Assembly: GCA_902569115.1 (NCBI GenBank)
Contig: CACFTI010000017.1
Coordinates: 1-45,940 of the forward strand
Length of the DNA stretch: 45,940 nt
Origin: an uncultured Verrucomicrobiota bacterium
GTDB taxonomy: Bacteria > Verrucomicrobiota > Verrucomicrobiia > Opitutales > Seribacteraceae
Reading direction: 5' to 3'
The position numbers and the translations under genes were made by a program. The notes under the pieces are model-generated. The model had not been told where the DNA came from. It was given only the letters and a program-made list of their open reading frames with translations, and searched no databases. Below, piece by piece: positions 1 through 8,483 of this stretch; positions within the stretch are counted from its first letter, which is position 1; the number at the start of each line of letters is the position of its first letter.

Positions 1-3
1 GTT

Positions 4-978
4 TTACTTTGGGATATAGTTAAACCTGTGAACCCTTCCGCTAATGTTCCACTCAGCGACAAAGATATCTCCCTTCGAATTACAGGTTATGCCATGAGGT
101 GCAGTGACAATGCCTTCGCGCCATTTTGTCGGCGGAGTTCTGTTGGTTCCTATTTCGTCTTTTTTGCTATTTCCTCCAACTTGGGCTGAGATATTACCTT
201 TTTTATCGAGGATGGTCACGCGACCGCGTAGTTCTCCGATTACCGCCCAGTCACCGTGAATGTGAACGCAGGCCGGAAGTAAAAGGCCTTCTTCAACTAC
301 GCCAATAAACTTGCCATCCAGCCCCATGTGGACCACCCGGTTGTTAGCCCGGTCCATACCAATAATCCGTGCTGGGTTGAATCGTGAATCTATGACCAGT
401 TTGTGGAGGGTACGAAATCCAAAAGGTGCATTCTTTCCGCCAAACGAGTTTAAATACTTACCATGTTTATCAAATCGGTGAATATGGTCGGAAGAATAGC
501 CGTCGGTTAAAAAGATATCTCCGTTTGCGGCTACATCCGCACCAGTCAATCGTACGAAAGGTTTCCCGTCTTTGCCTTTTCTTTTGAATTCATCCGGAAT
601 CGAAGAACTGGGAATTTTCAAAACAGTTTTACCTTCGAGAGTCAATTTAAGGAGTTCACCTCCACTGACACGAACAGCATAGATAAATTCCTGTTTTCCT
701 TCTTTTTTAATAACGAAACCATGAAGGTCGCTCGGAGCATTTGGAACATTACGCTTCCACTTTCCGTTATCTCCATAAACCTGTAAGCCAGCCTTAGGGT
801 CTCCCACACTCACATAAACATCGCCATTTGAACTCACAGCAATATCGCCATGCATATTTCCGACCTTTTCCCGGTCAGCGGGTAGGGTAAGCCAGTTCGG
901 TTGTGACTTCCATAAGTCCTTGGCGGACAAGGATAGAGCGCTAAACAGGAGTGGGATGAGGAGGGTCTTATTTATCAT
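4..978 (-). CDS. Secreted NHL-type beta-propeller protein
   Basis: 324 residues. A hydrophobic signal peptide (about 1-19, ending in LSLSA) is followed by repeated propeller blades with NHL-like signatures such as GDIAVSSNGDVYVSVG, GADVAANGDIFLTDGY and HGITCNSKGDIFVAEW. These resemble the six-bladed propellers of NHL proteins and peptidyl-alpha-hydroxyglycine alpha-amidating lyases. No catalytic assignment is possible from sequence alone; PVC genomes carry many such proteins and most are uncharacterised. The gene lies 11 nt downstream of the PQQ-like propeller gene, so the two are probably co-transcribed. The ATG start fits the signal peptide directly. Fold is fairly sure, function unknown. 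Confidence 0.8.
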   Translation of the reverse strand: MINKTLLIPLLFSALSLSAKDLWKSQPNWLTLPADREKVGNMHGDIAVSSNGDVYVSVGDPKAGLQVYGDNGKWKRNVPNAPSDLHGFVIKKEGKQEFIYAVRVSGGELLKLTLEGKTVLKIPSSSIPDEFKRKGKDGKPFVRLTGADVAANGDIFLTDGYSSDHIHRFDKHGKYLNSFGGKNAPFGFRTLHKLVIDSRFNPARIIGMDRANNRVVHMGLDGKFIGVVEEGLLLPACVHIHGDWAVIGELRGRVTILDKKGNISAQVGGNSKKDEIGTNRTPPTKWREGIVTAPHGITCNSKGDIFVAEWNISGRVHRFNYIPK

Positions 979-989
979 TTAATGAATAT

Positions 990-2252
990 TTATTTAGAAT
1001 TATGATGATCAAAGCGATATAAGTTTTGCTTGGTTCTCACAAGCAGTGAATCCCCAACCACTGCTGGAGATGCCATGCATCCACTAGGCAGTTTGTTGTG
1101 AGCCAAAATCTCTAGACCTTCTTTCTTGGCCTTAAATACGATACAATCACCTTCACTGGAAAAGGAATATATATGACCGCTTGCATGAATAGGAGAGGAA
1201 GCACACTGCCCCTTAATTTTTAGTCTATCTGCCCAGTAAATCTCTCCATTTAATGGATTGGAGCAGGAGGCTACCCCTTCATCCGAAACCATGAAAAGTA
1301 AGTCATTTAGCAAGAGAGGTGATGACTTTTTTGGGACTACTTTTCTGCGAGACCAAGTAACATGAGTTTTATCAACATCTCCATCTCCTCCGGGTCTGAT
1401 GGCAGACATTGAACCCATACCACAGAATACATAAACATGACCATGCCGATAGATCGGTCTGGATGATGCATTCATTCCACCTGTTCGAGCGGTCCAAAAT
1501 AAATCACCAGTGACCGGATTTCTCGATTCTGTGGCCACAGCACCTGGACTAATGAGTTCCTGCCGACCATTGTGAGTGATTACACTCGGAGTGCAGTAGG
1601 CCTTCTTGCGATCACCGTTATCTGTTTTGAAATCATACTCTCTCTCCTTTTTCCAGAGGGTTTTGCCGGTTTTTTGATCCAGGCATACGATGTACTGCAG
1701 ATCGTGACCGTCAAAATGCACGATTAATGAATCGTTGAATACAATAGGTGAAGCTGCGGCACCGCGAAAGTGGTCACATTTAAAATCTCGTCTTTCCCAT
1801 AAAACTTGTCCGCTATGGGCGTCCAATGCAGCGGTACCATGGGTTCCAAAGTGAACAAATACTCTTCCATCATAAATAACGGGAGTCGGCGTGCCGTAAC
1901 TATTCATAGGATGGCAATATTGTGGCTCTTTGTTTTCGAAGACTAATACCTTCCTGAGTTCTTTCCCGGAATGCCAGTCTACCTGAATCGCCCACATCTT
2001 GTATCCTTCAGGTTCTGCATTGGTTAACCATACCTTTCCATCCATCACCACTGGAGATGACCATGCTTTTCCTAGCATCGGTAACTTCCATGACATATTT
2101 TGTTTTTCAGAAAACTTGAGTGGTAGTACTGCAGATTTCGCATCTCCATCTCCATTAGGACCCCGAAATTGATTCCAATAAGTTGGTTTATCACTTCCGA
2201 GACAATGTAAGGATGGTAAAACAAAAATGACTATTAAGCGGATGACTTTCAT
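990..2252 (-). CDS. Secreted PQQ-like (BamB-type) beta-propeller protein
   Basis: 420 residues with a signal peptide (about 1-19) and tandem PQQ-like repeat blades. Typical blade strings include WSSPVVMDGKVWLTNAE, TPTPVIYDGRVFVHFG, ASPIVFNDSLIVHFDG, SSPLLLNDLLFMVSDEG and ASPAVVGDSLLVRTKQ, each followed by a 'G..LW' type turn (GQVLWERR, GKTLWKKE, GEIYWADR). PQQ-like propellers serve either as quinoprotein dehydrogenases or as binding scaffolds. I see no quinoprotein Cys-Cys ring or obvious catalytic residues, so a binding or scaffold role is more likely. It is the first gene of a two-gene minus-strand unit and is divergent from the toxin-antitoxin pair. Confidence 0.85.
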   Translation of the reverse strand: MKVIRLIVIFVLPSLHCLGSDKPTYWNQFRGPNGDGDAKSAVLPLKFSEKQNMSWKLPMLGKAWSSPVVMDGKVWLTNAEPEGYKMWAIQVDWHSGKELRKVLVFENKEPQYCHPMNSYGTPTPVIYDGRVFVHFGTHGTAALDAHSGQVLWERRDFKCDHFRGAAASPIVFNDSLIVHFDGHDLQYIVCLDQKTGKTLWKKEREYDFKTDNGDRKKAYCTPSVITHNGRQELISPGAVATESRNPVTGDLFWTARTGGMNASSRPIYRHGHVYVFCGMGSMSAIRPGGDGDVDKTHVTWSRRKVVPKKSSPLLLNDLLFMVSDEGVASCSNPLNGEIYWADRLKIKGQCASSPIHASGHIYSFSSEGDCIVFKAKKEGLEILAHNKLPSGCMASPAVVGDSLLVRTKQNLYRFDHHNSK

Positions 2253-2352
2253 TCCCTAAGTAAGTTTGATTTTTTTGATTCTAGCAAGAAATCAAAGAGT
2301 AACATACTGAGATTATTAGGGGTATCTTTGGAATAAAATGTGATATAAAATA

Positions 2353-2385
2353 TTGACTTAGCTAAGACAAAATCTAACTTAGCTA
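2353..2385 (+). promoter_or_regulatory. Operator-like repeats upstream of the antitoxin
   Basis: A perfect 10-bp palindrome CTTAGCTAAG (2357-2366) is followed by a second copy of the nine bases ACTTAGCTA. The copies are at 2356-2364 and 2377-2385, exactly 21 bp apart, about two helical turns. The second copy ends one base before the antitoxin ATG, where a ribosome-binding site would lie. A TTGACT hexamer (2353-2358) and a TATAAA hexamer (2344-2349) are possible promoter parts. Paired sites over the promoter or start are usual for autoregulated Phd/YefM-type antitoxins. The sites are seen; binding is inferred. Confidence 0.55.
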
Positions 2386-2386
2386 T

Positions 2387-2620
2387 ATGTATACTGTACA
2401 TTTTGCTAAAACCAATTTGTCCAAATTATTACAGGATGTGGAGGATGGGAAGCAGGTCGTTCTGGCAAGAGGTAAGAAACCAATTGCCAGAATGATACCC
2501 TGCTCTCAATTACCCAATAAATTACGGCCTGAAGTTGGTACAGTTACTTCGAAATCAATCAAATTAGTGGAAAAGCGGGAGGTCGCAGGTAGTGTGGGTG
2601 ACACTGTGGTCTATTTTTGA
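2387..2620 (+). CDS. Phd/YefM-family antitoxin
   Basis: 77 residues. The N-terminal half has the Phd/YefM pattern: AKTNLSKLLQDVEDGKQVVLARGKKPIARMIP, matching the family's 'A+..LS.LL..V..GE.V.I.R...P+A.L.P' layout. In this family the N-terminal part binds operator DNA and the C-terminal tail wraps the toxin. The C-terminal region (about 45-77) is unlike other families and probably contacts the PIN toxin. The stop codon overlaps the toxin start in a TGATG arrangement, indicating translational coupling. No Shine-Dalgarno sequence is visible; the space is taken up by the operator-like repeat. It sits alone on the plus strand between secreted-protein genes, as mobile TA modules often do. Confidence 0.85.
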   Translation: MYTVHFAKTNLSKLLQDVEDGKQVVLARGKKPIARMIPCSQLPNKLRPEVGTVTSKSIKLVEKREVAGSVGDTVVYF

Positions 2621-3006
2621 TGCAAATCCTTTTGGATACTTTTGCCTTTATTTGGCTTACGTCAGATCCTCTCAAATTAAGTTCCAAAGCCAAGGAGGCT
2701 TTATCAGATGAAAACAATGAATTCTTTCTGAGTGATGCTTCTGTTTTAGAAATTTGTCTTAAATATAATGATGGTTCCCTCGAAATGCCAATGACTCCTC
2801 GGAGATGGATAAAGGAACAATCAAAGATTTGGAATATCAAATCTGTTGGTATTACTCGTGAGTATTGCTTACGATTGTCAGAGATGCCATATCACCATGA
2901 CGATGCCATTGATCGTATTATTGCATCTACTGCTTTGTCAGAGGATATGTATATTTTGACGAATGAGGAGGAAATGAAAAAGTACCCCGTTTCGATTGTA
3001 TGGTAA
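2620..3006 (+). CDS. PIN-domain toxin (VapC-like ribonuclease)
   Basis: 128 residues from the ATG at 2620, which overlaps the antitoxin TGA by one base. A TTG just upstream is in frame but less likely. The PIN order is visible: LLDTFAFIWL (Asp6), SDASVLEICLKYN (Glu44), HHDDAIDRIIASTAL (Asp94/95, Asp98), and a last segment ILTNEEEMKKYPVSIVW. PIN toxins use these acidic residues to bind Mg or Mn and cut RNA. The last acidic position is normally Asp in 'TxD' and here reads T-N-E, so its metal site may be altered. It pairs with the Phd/YefM antitoxin, a common combination (COG3744-like PIN). Family assignment is strong; activity is not shown. Confidence 0.85.
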   Translation: MQILLDTFAFIWLTSDPLKLSSKAKEALSDENNEFFLSDASVLEICLKYNDGSLEMPMTPRRWIKEQSKIWNIKSVGITREYCLRLSEMPYHHDDAIDRIIASTALSEDMYILTNEEEMKKYPVSIVW

Positions 3007-3081
3007 TTCTAAGCATTAATTGAATTTACATGAGACACTTGCATGACTTGACCTAATGGTCTCCTAAAATAAGTTAGTGTA

Positions 3082-3675
3082 ATGTGTCATTACCTGAATC
3101 CTTTAAACTTTTATACGCTATTTGTATTTAGTGTATTTTTTTCTGCATCCGCGAAACCTAAGAAAATAATGTCCTACGATGACATGGAACCATTACCCTT
3201 GATTTTTGATTTCACTGAAGAAGATATCGATGACCAATGGATTGTGGTGAACGATAATGTAATGGGTGGAAGATCAGAGGGCGGATATTCTTTCAGGAAG
3301 AACCGTTTAATCTTCTCCGGGAATACTAATACGAATGGCGGTGGCTTTTCATCGATTCGTACTAACCCCACCAATTTTTATTTAGCAGACAGAACAGGTC
3401 TGCATATTCGGTTCAAGGGAGATGGCAGAACCTACAAACTTGGTGTTCGTATCGAGGGTAAGTCTGTCTCCTACCGCTCAAATTTTACCAGTGGCAATGG
3501 TTGGCAGGAAGTCAGGGTTCCGTTTAATGAAATGGATGTAAGTTGGCGGGGTAGGCCGCTATCCAAAGAAGAACATCCACTGATCAAGTCCAAGATCCGT
3601 AGCATCGAATTTATGATCTATGATAAGCAGGATGGACCATTTAAACTACAGGTAGACTGGATTAAGTCCTATTAA
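3082..3675 (+). CDS. Secreted CIA30-family protein
   Basis: 197 residues with a signal peptide ending in FFSASA at about 24. The mature part carries CIA30-family hallmarks: IFDF near residue 42, then WIVVNDNVMGGRSEGGYS, GGFSSIRT, a GDGRTYKLGVRIEG stretch and a WQEVRVPFNEM strand ending in a final VDWIK. CIA30 was named for a complex I assembly factor, but bacterial secreted versions have no known complex I role and look like jelly-roll, carbohydrate-binding-type domains. Its stop (3673-3675) overlaps the stop of the facing sulfatase (3672-3674), so the two transcripts must overlap. Function is unknown. Confidence 0.8.
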   Translation: MCHYLNPLNFYTLFVFSVFFSASAKPKKIMSYDDMEPLPLIFDFTEEDIDDQWIVVNDNVMGGRSEGGYSFRKNRLIFSGNTNTNGGGFSSIRTNPTNFYLADRTGLHIRFKGDGRTYKLGVRIEGKSVSYRSNFTSGNGWQEVRVPFNEMDVSWRGRPLSKEEHPLIKSKIRSIEFMIYDKQDGPFKLQVDWIKSY

Positions 3676-5108
3676 TTCTTCTTACTTTTTTTCACACTGA
3701 CCGAAAAGAACCCCTTTTCTGTGGTGATTGGATTACTGTCATCTAATTCCTTTAATTTAGCCATTAAGGCACTCTTTAGTCTGCTCTGAACCTTCTGGTG
3801 TTTCGGATCATCAGCTAAATTGTTCATTTCAAATGGGTCTTTTTGTAAGTCGTACAATTCGAACTCGTCCCGGTTATGCAATTTATGAACGAGTGCCTGT
3901 TCCATTTTGCTTTTATCTGGCTTTGCCACCCAGGAACCAGTCGGATTAAGTTCTTTCGGTTTTGTTTTGGCGTCCTCAATCATTTTCAGAGCCTGGGTCA
4001 GGGTTACATTTGAAGTCTTTGATTCATGATTCGGATTATAGATCAGGGAGTATCTTTTGTTACGTATTGAACGGATCGGGTAGACTCTCTCTCGATTATC
4101 AATGATTCGGCAATTAGTGAAGGCACCGTAAACATATTTGTGTATAGGTTCCTTTTGCCCTTTTAATAAATTAAGAAAGCTTTTGCCATCTACGGCATTT
4201 TTTTGAAGTTTACCTCCCAGTTCTTCGACCAAGCTTGGAGTAATGTCAGCCGTGGAAATAAGTTCCTTAATGACTGATCCAGGCTTCGATCGATTGGGCC
4301 AATGAGCGACCAATCCCGTATGCAATCCGTTGTCATAGCATGTCCACTTTGCAAATGGCAGTTGGGTTCCCTGTTCGCTACAGACCATAAAAATAGTATT
4401 TTCCCATAGATTTCTTTTTTCTAGTTCCTGGCGCATCATTCCAACCAAGCGATCAAAATTGGTAATCTCCGCATAGTATTGAATCATAACCTCCCTCAGT
4501 TCTGGTGTATCAACCCAATAGGGCGGAACTGTAATTTTTTTGGCGTCATAGGCTGAAGGGTCACCAGTGGTAAAGGGTGCATGAGAATCGTGAGATCCAA
4601 TGAATAAACAAAATGGATTTTTCGTTTTCCTGCAGTCATCCATAAACGCCTTTGCCTTATCCAAGGTCTCGGGATTTGCATCCACTCTTTTACTTACATC
4701 TCCAAGACGCTCAAAGGGATAGCATTCATTTGGGCCCACATGAGATTTTCCGAGGAGTGCAACGCGGTAGCCAATAGGTTTCAGGTAATGTACGATACTT
4801 TTGGTTTCGGAAACTGATTTGGAATGATTGGGCAAAGTACCCGTTCGCCAAGGAGACCTTCCACTGTAAAGTTCCTGCCTGAAAGGAGCACACATGGCTA
4901 CTGTGCAATAGGCACGATCAAAGCGTATACCATCTTTGGCCAATTGGTCGATGTTTGGAGTCCTGCAGTCTTTCCCGCCGTATGCCCCCCAGGTATCCCG
5001 ACTCATATCGTCAGCGAGAATAAAGACTACATTCAGTTTTTCAGTTCCATGTACGGATAGTGAACATAGGAATAAACCGAAGAGAGTTATTAAATGTAAA
5101 GAATTCAT
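3672..5108 (-). CDS. Secreted sulfatase with CAPFR motif (variant metal site)
   Basis: 478 residues with a signal peptide (about 1-21). The N-terminal alkaline-phosphatase-like sulfatase fold begins LNVVFILADDMS (metal-binding Asp33, Asp34). C-A-P-F-R at 73-77 matches the formylglycine consensus CxPxR, so Cys73 should be converted to formylglycine. GKSHVGP supplies the usual Lys/His pair. The second metal-binding motif, normally SDNG or SDHG, reads CSEQGTQLPFAKWTCYDNG, giving Glu and Gln where Asp and Asn/His are usual. It is the last gene of the nine-gene sulfatase operon, 19 nt after the 861-residue protein gene. Substrate is unknown. Confidence 0.88.
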   Translation of the reverse strand: MNSLHLITLFGLFLCSLSVHGTEKLNVVFILADDMSRDTWGAYGGKDCRTPNIDQLAKDGIRFDRAYCTVAMCAPFRQELYSGRSPWRTGTLPNHSKSVSETKSIVHYLKPIGYRVALLGKSHVGPNECYPFERLGDVSKRVDANPETLDKAKAFMDDCRKTKNPFCLFIGSHDSHAPFTTGDPSAYDAKKITVPPYWVDTPELREVMIQYYAEITNFDRLVGMMRQELEKRNLWENTIFMVCSEQGTQLPFAKWTCYDNGLHTGLVAHWPNRSKPGSVIKELISTADITPSLVEELGGKLQKNAVDGKSFLNLLKGQKEPIHKYVYGAFTNCRIIDNRERVYPIRSIRNKRYSLIYNPNHESKTSNVTLTQALKMIEDAKTKPKELNPTGSWVAKPDKSKMEQALVHKLHNRDEFELYDLQKDPFEMNNLADDPKHQKVQSRLKSALMAKLKELDDSNPITTEKGFFSVSVKKSKKN

Positions 5109-5127
5109 AACAGTTATGGGTATATGT

Positions 5128-7713
5128 TTATTGGTAAATTAGTTGAGCCGAGGCTATTACATCATCACTTGATTTGAATCGAATCCAATGGGCAGCAAAG
5201 CCAACTGGAAATACAAATGATAGTTTTTTTCCTGCTTTTACATCAAAGGTTTTAAATGGATGAAACCCGGTCCAATGATCGAAATCGATTTCGGCGGTGA
5301 TCTTACAGTCCTTATCTGATTCGAGGATCAAAGTCTTTTTATCATACCCCGTCATGAGATAGGGGTCCGAGGCAATCCCGGCTTTTACCAGAGTATTTTT
5401 CCACGGGCCACCCACTCCAACAGGCTTTCCGAATTTCCAGAGTTCATCGATTCCACCGAACCATAGGGAGGTTTCTTCATCTGGAGATTCAAAGACCCGT
5501 GCGGATCGGGTACTTTTGGCTTTTGTCCCTGCCAGTACCAGCAATCCATTCCAGGTCGCGAAATCGGAGATCTGTTTGTTATGAGTACTCACAGGGCGCA
5601 TTTTGGTGTAAAGGGGAGCCTGTCCCACAATCCAAAAAGGAACTTCGTAAAAGGTCCCATGAATGTTGGCGAGCATCCTTTCCGACTCGACCTCCCGGTG
5701 CATTCTTGGATGACCAAAAGAAAAACTTTCACTATAGGAATCGGGACCTTTGGGTAGTCTCAGAACCGTACGGTTCCCTTTCTGTCCGACGATCGATCGA
5801 TTTTCTTTACTGATTAAAATGACGGAAGCCTCATCTACGGAAAACTCCATTTTAGGTCTAAGAAATTCGCGTAGGGTTTTCTTAAGTTCCTTGGGGCCCC
5901 ATCTCTTAGAGGCTTCAGGACTGATGCATTCGCTGGCAATAGGTTCTTTTTTTAAACGATCGAATTTGAAAGTTACATGATCAAAATCGTAAGCATTTCT
6001 ATCTGAACTGAGGACGGAAAGGTGGCGGTTATGAGCATTTGGGAAGACTAGGGCAGAGCTAGGATTGGCTTCATCATAATCCGCAATTGATTGAAATAGT
6101 TTATCTTCTTGAGCCGAACTGCGATAGCTATCATCTGAGAATTGAAAGGATACAGATGCATTGCAGGTTTTGTCGGTAATCACCCGAATCCATTGTCCAG
6201 AGAAGTTTTTGGGTAAAATATGCGACGCATACTTATTCAAAGGTATGGATTTATATTTTTCGAATTTACCGGTTCCTCTCCAATCCACTTCCAGTGTGAA
6301 ATTTACCTGTCGATCGCTAGTTAAATGGATCATGCCATGGGGAAATCCATTAACGAGGAATGGGTCGGACGGAATGCCTGCTTCAACTCGATCATTCATG
6401 TAGATGGATCCAGCTGCATTTCGGGGCCCCCAACTTTTGAGTTCATCAAAATCCCCGAACCATAAATTGGACTGAGGCTGCCCGACTAGAGGGTTTCCCT
6501 GAATACTTGCCTCATCGGTGGCCAGAACTACTTTCCCATTCCAGTAACAAAAATCTGGAATGTATCGGATATGCGAGGCGATCGGTTTAATACCCGCACA
6601 ATTTCGGGAGGAGAAATCTTTAGGGAAGTTAAAAAACATGCCATGCATATCCATCAGTAAATCTTTTTGGCCGATATCCCGAATTCTTGGCCATTCGGTA
6701 AACCAGCCATGGGCCGCATCATTATTGAGGCATCCCTTGGGCAGGAGAAAAGTGGTAAATTTGCCCATCTCCATAACCTGTAAACGAAGGGATCTTTTAT
6801 CCCATCCGATGGCCCAGACCGGTTCGTCTTTTCCTTTTGAAGTTGGATGGACTCCTTGAGGTCCGATTACTTCGGTGTATTGTCTGCGTTCAATCACTTC
6901 CCATTTTTCACCATCATATGTTGCAAGGCAGCCACGGTCTTCCGAGCTTCGTTTAGTGTAGTCTTTTGAGACCTGCCAGAGATCGGGCTTATCCAAGTGC
7001 CCAAAACTGGTTTCTCCATTGTTACTGACCACCACTTTTCCCTGAGAAGTGAAGCCACCTTTGCCATGATATCCGGGAATGGGATCATGAAAGAGTTTTT
7101 TAAATTTTAGGGTATGGACATTTATCTCGTAGAACATGTTTTCCATATCGTAGAGGTATACATAGTTCTCCGGATCCTTAAGGTGCCGCATAAATGCAGT
7201 GACCCGGGCTGGCATCTTGGAGGGGCTAATCGCCCGGATTTTTCCCATGGCATCGATCACATAATGCCCGATAAACAACTGTTGGGATTCTTCGTGAATC
7301 ATACGGGCTGCTGGAGTTCCTCCCACACTTTCAGCATGGATTGTCATGGTCATGTTCTTGTCTATCGAATAGAGCTTATGATCAGACCCTCTTGGCTTAT
7401 GGGGAGCATAGGTGATCATCCATAATTTATCGGCCCAAGGAATGATTCCTCCAATCCCGCATTCTTGATGTCCGTCTTTAAAAAACCTACCGTCTTTACG
7501 GCTTTGCGAGTAGGTCGTTAGGTGCGGGTAGATACCGGCAATCTTGCGGGTGCCCGACATTTGTATGACTTGTTCTTCTCCTTTAACCGTTCCAAATACG
7601 ATTTCTGCTTTGCCGGTGGGTGCATTCCGTTTGGGCATACCCGTGTCATTTGATTGAGCCTTTGCCGAAAAGAGTAAGACACCAAGGGTGATTAAAAAAA
7701 GAGTTTTTTTCAT
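5128..7713 (-). CDS. Large secreted protein with internal duplication, unrecognised family
   Basis: 861 residues from the ATG at 7713, chosen because MKKTLFLITLGVLLFSAKA is a clean signal peptide; an ATG four codons upstream is in frame but would spoil it. AAGG lies about 11 nt upstream. The N-terminal half has propeller-like strings (GGIIPWADKLWMITYAPH, LYSIDKNMTMTIH). Two related modules follow, at about 415-535 and 745-861. Both contain 'LWFG..DEL', 'AGI.SDP(F/Y)L..G(F/Y)' and a final 'WIR(V/F)' strand segment, and each is preceded by a 'DF..WNG..VLA' string. I do not know the family. Its place among sulfatases suggests a glycan-binding or glycan-active role, but that is inference. Confidence 0.8.
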   Translation of the reverse strand: MKKTLFLITLGVLLFSAKAQSNDTGMPKRNAPTGKAEIVFGTVKGEEQVIQMSGTRKIAGIYPHLTTYSQSRKDGRFFKDGHQECGIGGIIPWADKLWMITYAPHKPRGSDHKLYSIDKNMTMTIHAESVGGTPAARMIHEESQQLFIGHYVIDAMGKIRAISPSKMPARVTAFMRHLKDPENYVYLYDMENMFYEINVHTLKFKKLFHDPIPGYHGKGGFTSQGKVVVSNNGETSFGHLDKPDLWQVSKDYTKRSSEDRGCLATYDGEKWEVIERRQYTEVIGPQGVHPTSKGKDEPVWAIGWDKRSLRLQVMEMGKFTTFLLPKGCLNNDAAHGWFTEWPRIRDIGQKDLLMDMHGMFFNFPKDFSSRNCAGIKPIASHIRYIPDFCYWNGKVVLATDEASIQGNPLVGQPQSNLWFGDFDELKSWGPRNAAGSIYMNDRVEAGIPSDPFLVNGFPHGMIHLTSDRQVNFTLEVDWRGTGKFEKYKSIPLNKYASHILPKNFSGQWIRVITDKTCNASVSFQFSDDSYRSSAQEDKLFQSIADYDEANPSSALVFPNAHNRHLSVLSSDRNAYDFDHVTFKFDRLKKEPIASECISPEASKRWGPKELKKTLREFLRPKMEFSVDEASVILISKENRSIVGQKGNRTVLRLPKGPDSYSESFSFGHPRMHREVESERMLANIHGTFYEVPFWIVGQAPLYTKMRPVSTHNKQISDFATWNGLLVLAGTKAKSTRSARVFESPDEETSLWFGGIDELWKFGKPVGVGGPWKNTLVKAGIASDPYLMTGYDKKTLILESDKDCKITAEIDFDHWTGFHPFKTFDVKAGKKLSFVFPVGFAAHWIRFKSSDDVIASAQLIYQ

Positions 7714-7758
7714 ATAATCATACACCTTAAGAATATTTTTTTAACGAAAGGGTATGAA

Positions 7759-8451
7759 TTATTTTACTTTTGGTTTGATAAAGCCTTTGGGTGCAAGTTT
7801 TAGAATTTTATCTAATTCAGCCTCATTCATTCCAAGCATTTTGACCTGGGGATTTCTTTCCAAAGTGAGGTCTCGATAAATAACTTTTTGTGGCATCCCT
7901 CCATGCACCTGTAAAGAGATTTGACCTTCGAGTTCTCCGATTGGATCCCGAAGTGCCACGGTGATTTGACCGTTGATCGCCAGCCAGATCCGGTGGCCCA
8001 CCGCGAGAATTTCATACTTATTCCATTTATCGGGATTTAGGAGTTTCCCGGCAGTATCTTTATTCTTTGCCAGAATTTTCCTTCCGTGCTCATGGTAGAG
8101 GGCACCCCACCAACCTTTTCCAATATCTGCCTGATAGCCAATGGCATGACCGTTGGGTTCTCGTATGGAACGAAATTGAATACCGGCGTTGGCGGCAAAG
8201 GGAACCTGTTTAACTTTTAGAGTGAGTTTAAAATCACCTACTTTCTTGTCGTACCAAAGAAACTGATTCCCTTGAATTTTTTGGTCTCCCTTGGTTCCCA
8301 CAATGGCGCCATCCTGCACCGACCAGTATGACATGTCCTCAGCACTCCATCCGGTCAGGTCTTTACCATTAAAAATAGTCTCGTTGGCAGAAAGAAGCCC
8401 GGTTGCCCAAATGAACAACAAGGAAGAAAGGAACAATTTAAGTAGTTTCAT
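7759..8451 (-). CDS. Secreted DUF1080 (3-keto-disaccharide hydrolase-like) protein
   Basis: 230 residues. A signal peptide (about 1-22) precedes a DUF1080 domain: ETIFNGKDLTGWSAED, YWSVQDGAIVGT, NAGIQFRS, AIGYQADIGKGWWGALYHEHGR, KWNKYEILAVGHRIWLAINGQ and ISLQVHGGMPQKVIYRDL. DUF1080 is a concanavalin-like jelly roll; some members cleave 3-keto-glycosides, most are untested. A short tail (about 203-230), MLGMNEAELDKILKLAPKGF, follows the domain. The gene sits 32 nt after the GH43/117-like gene inside the sulfatase operon, which fits a sugar-binding or sugar-cleaving role on the same substrate. Confidence 0.85.
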   Translation of the reverse strand: MKLLKLFLSSLLFIWATGLLSANETIFNGKDLTGWSAEDMSYWSVQDGAIVGTKGDQKIQGNQFLWYDKKVGDFKLTLKVKQVPFAANAGIQFRSIREPNGHAIGYQADIGKGWWGALYHEHGRKILAKNKDTAGKLLNPDKWNKYEILAVGHRIWLAINGQITVALRDPIGELEGQISLQVHGGMPQKVIYRDLTLERNPQVKMLGMNEAELDKILKLAPKGFIKPKVK

Positions 8452-8483
8452 AAATTTCGCAGATGATTTCTTTTGGTGTAAAA

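Noticed and set aside
3048..3075. TTGACC and TAAGTT before the CIA30-type gene as a promoter
   Set aside because: The -10 match is poor and the transcript would start almost on the ATG; the gene may be read from the toxin-antitoxin promoter.
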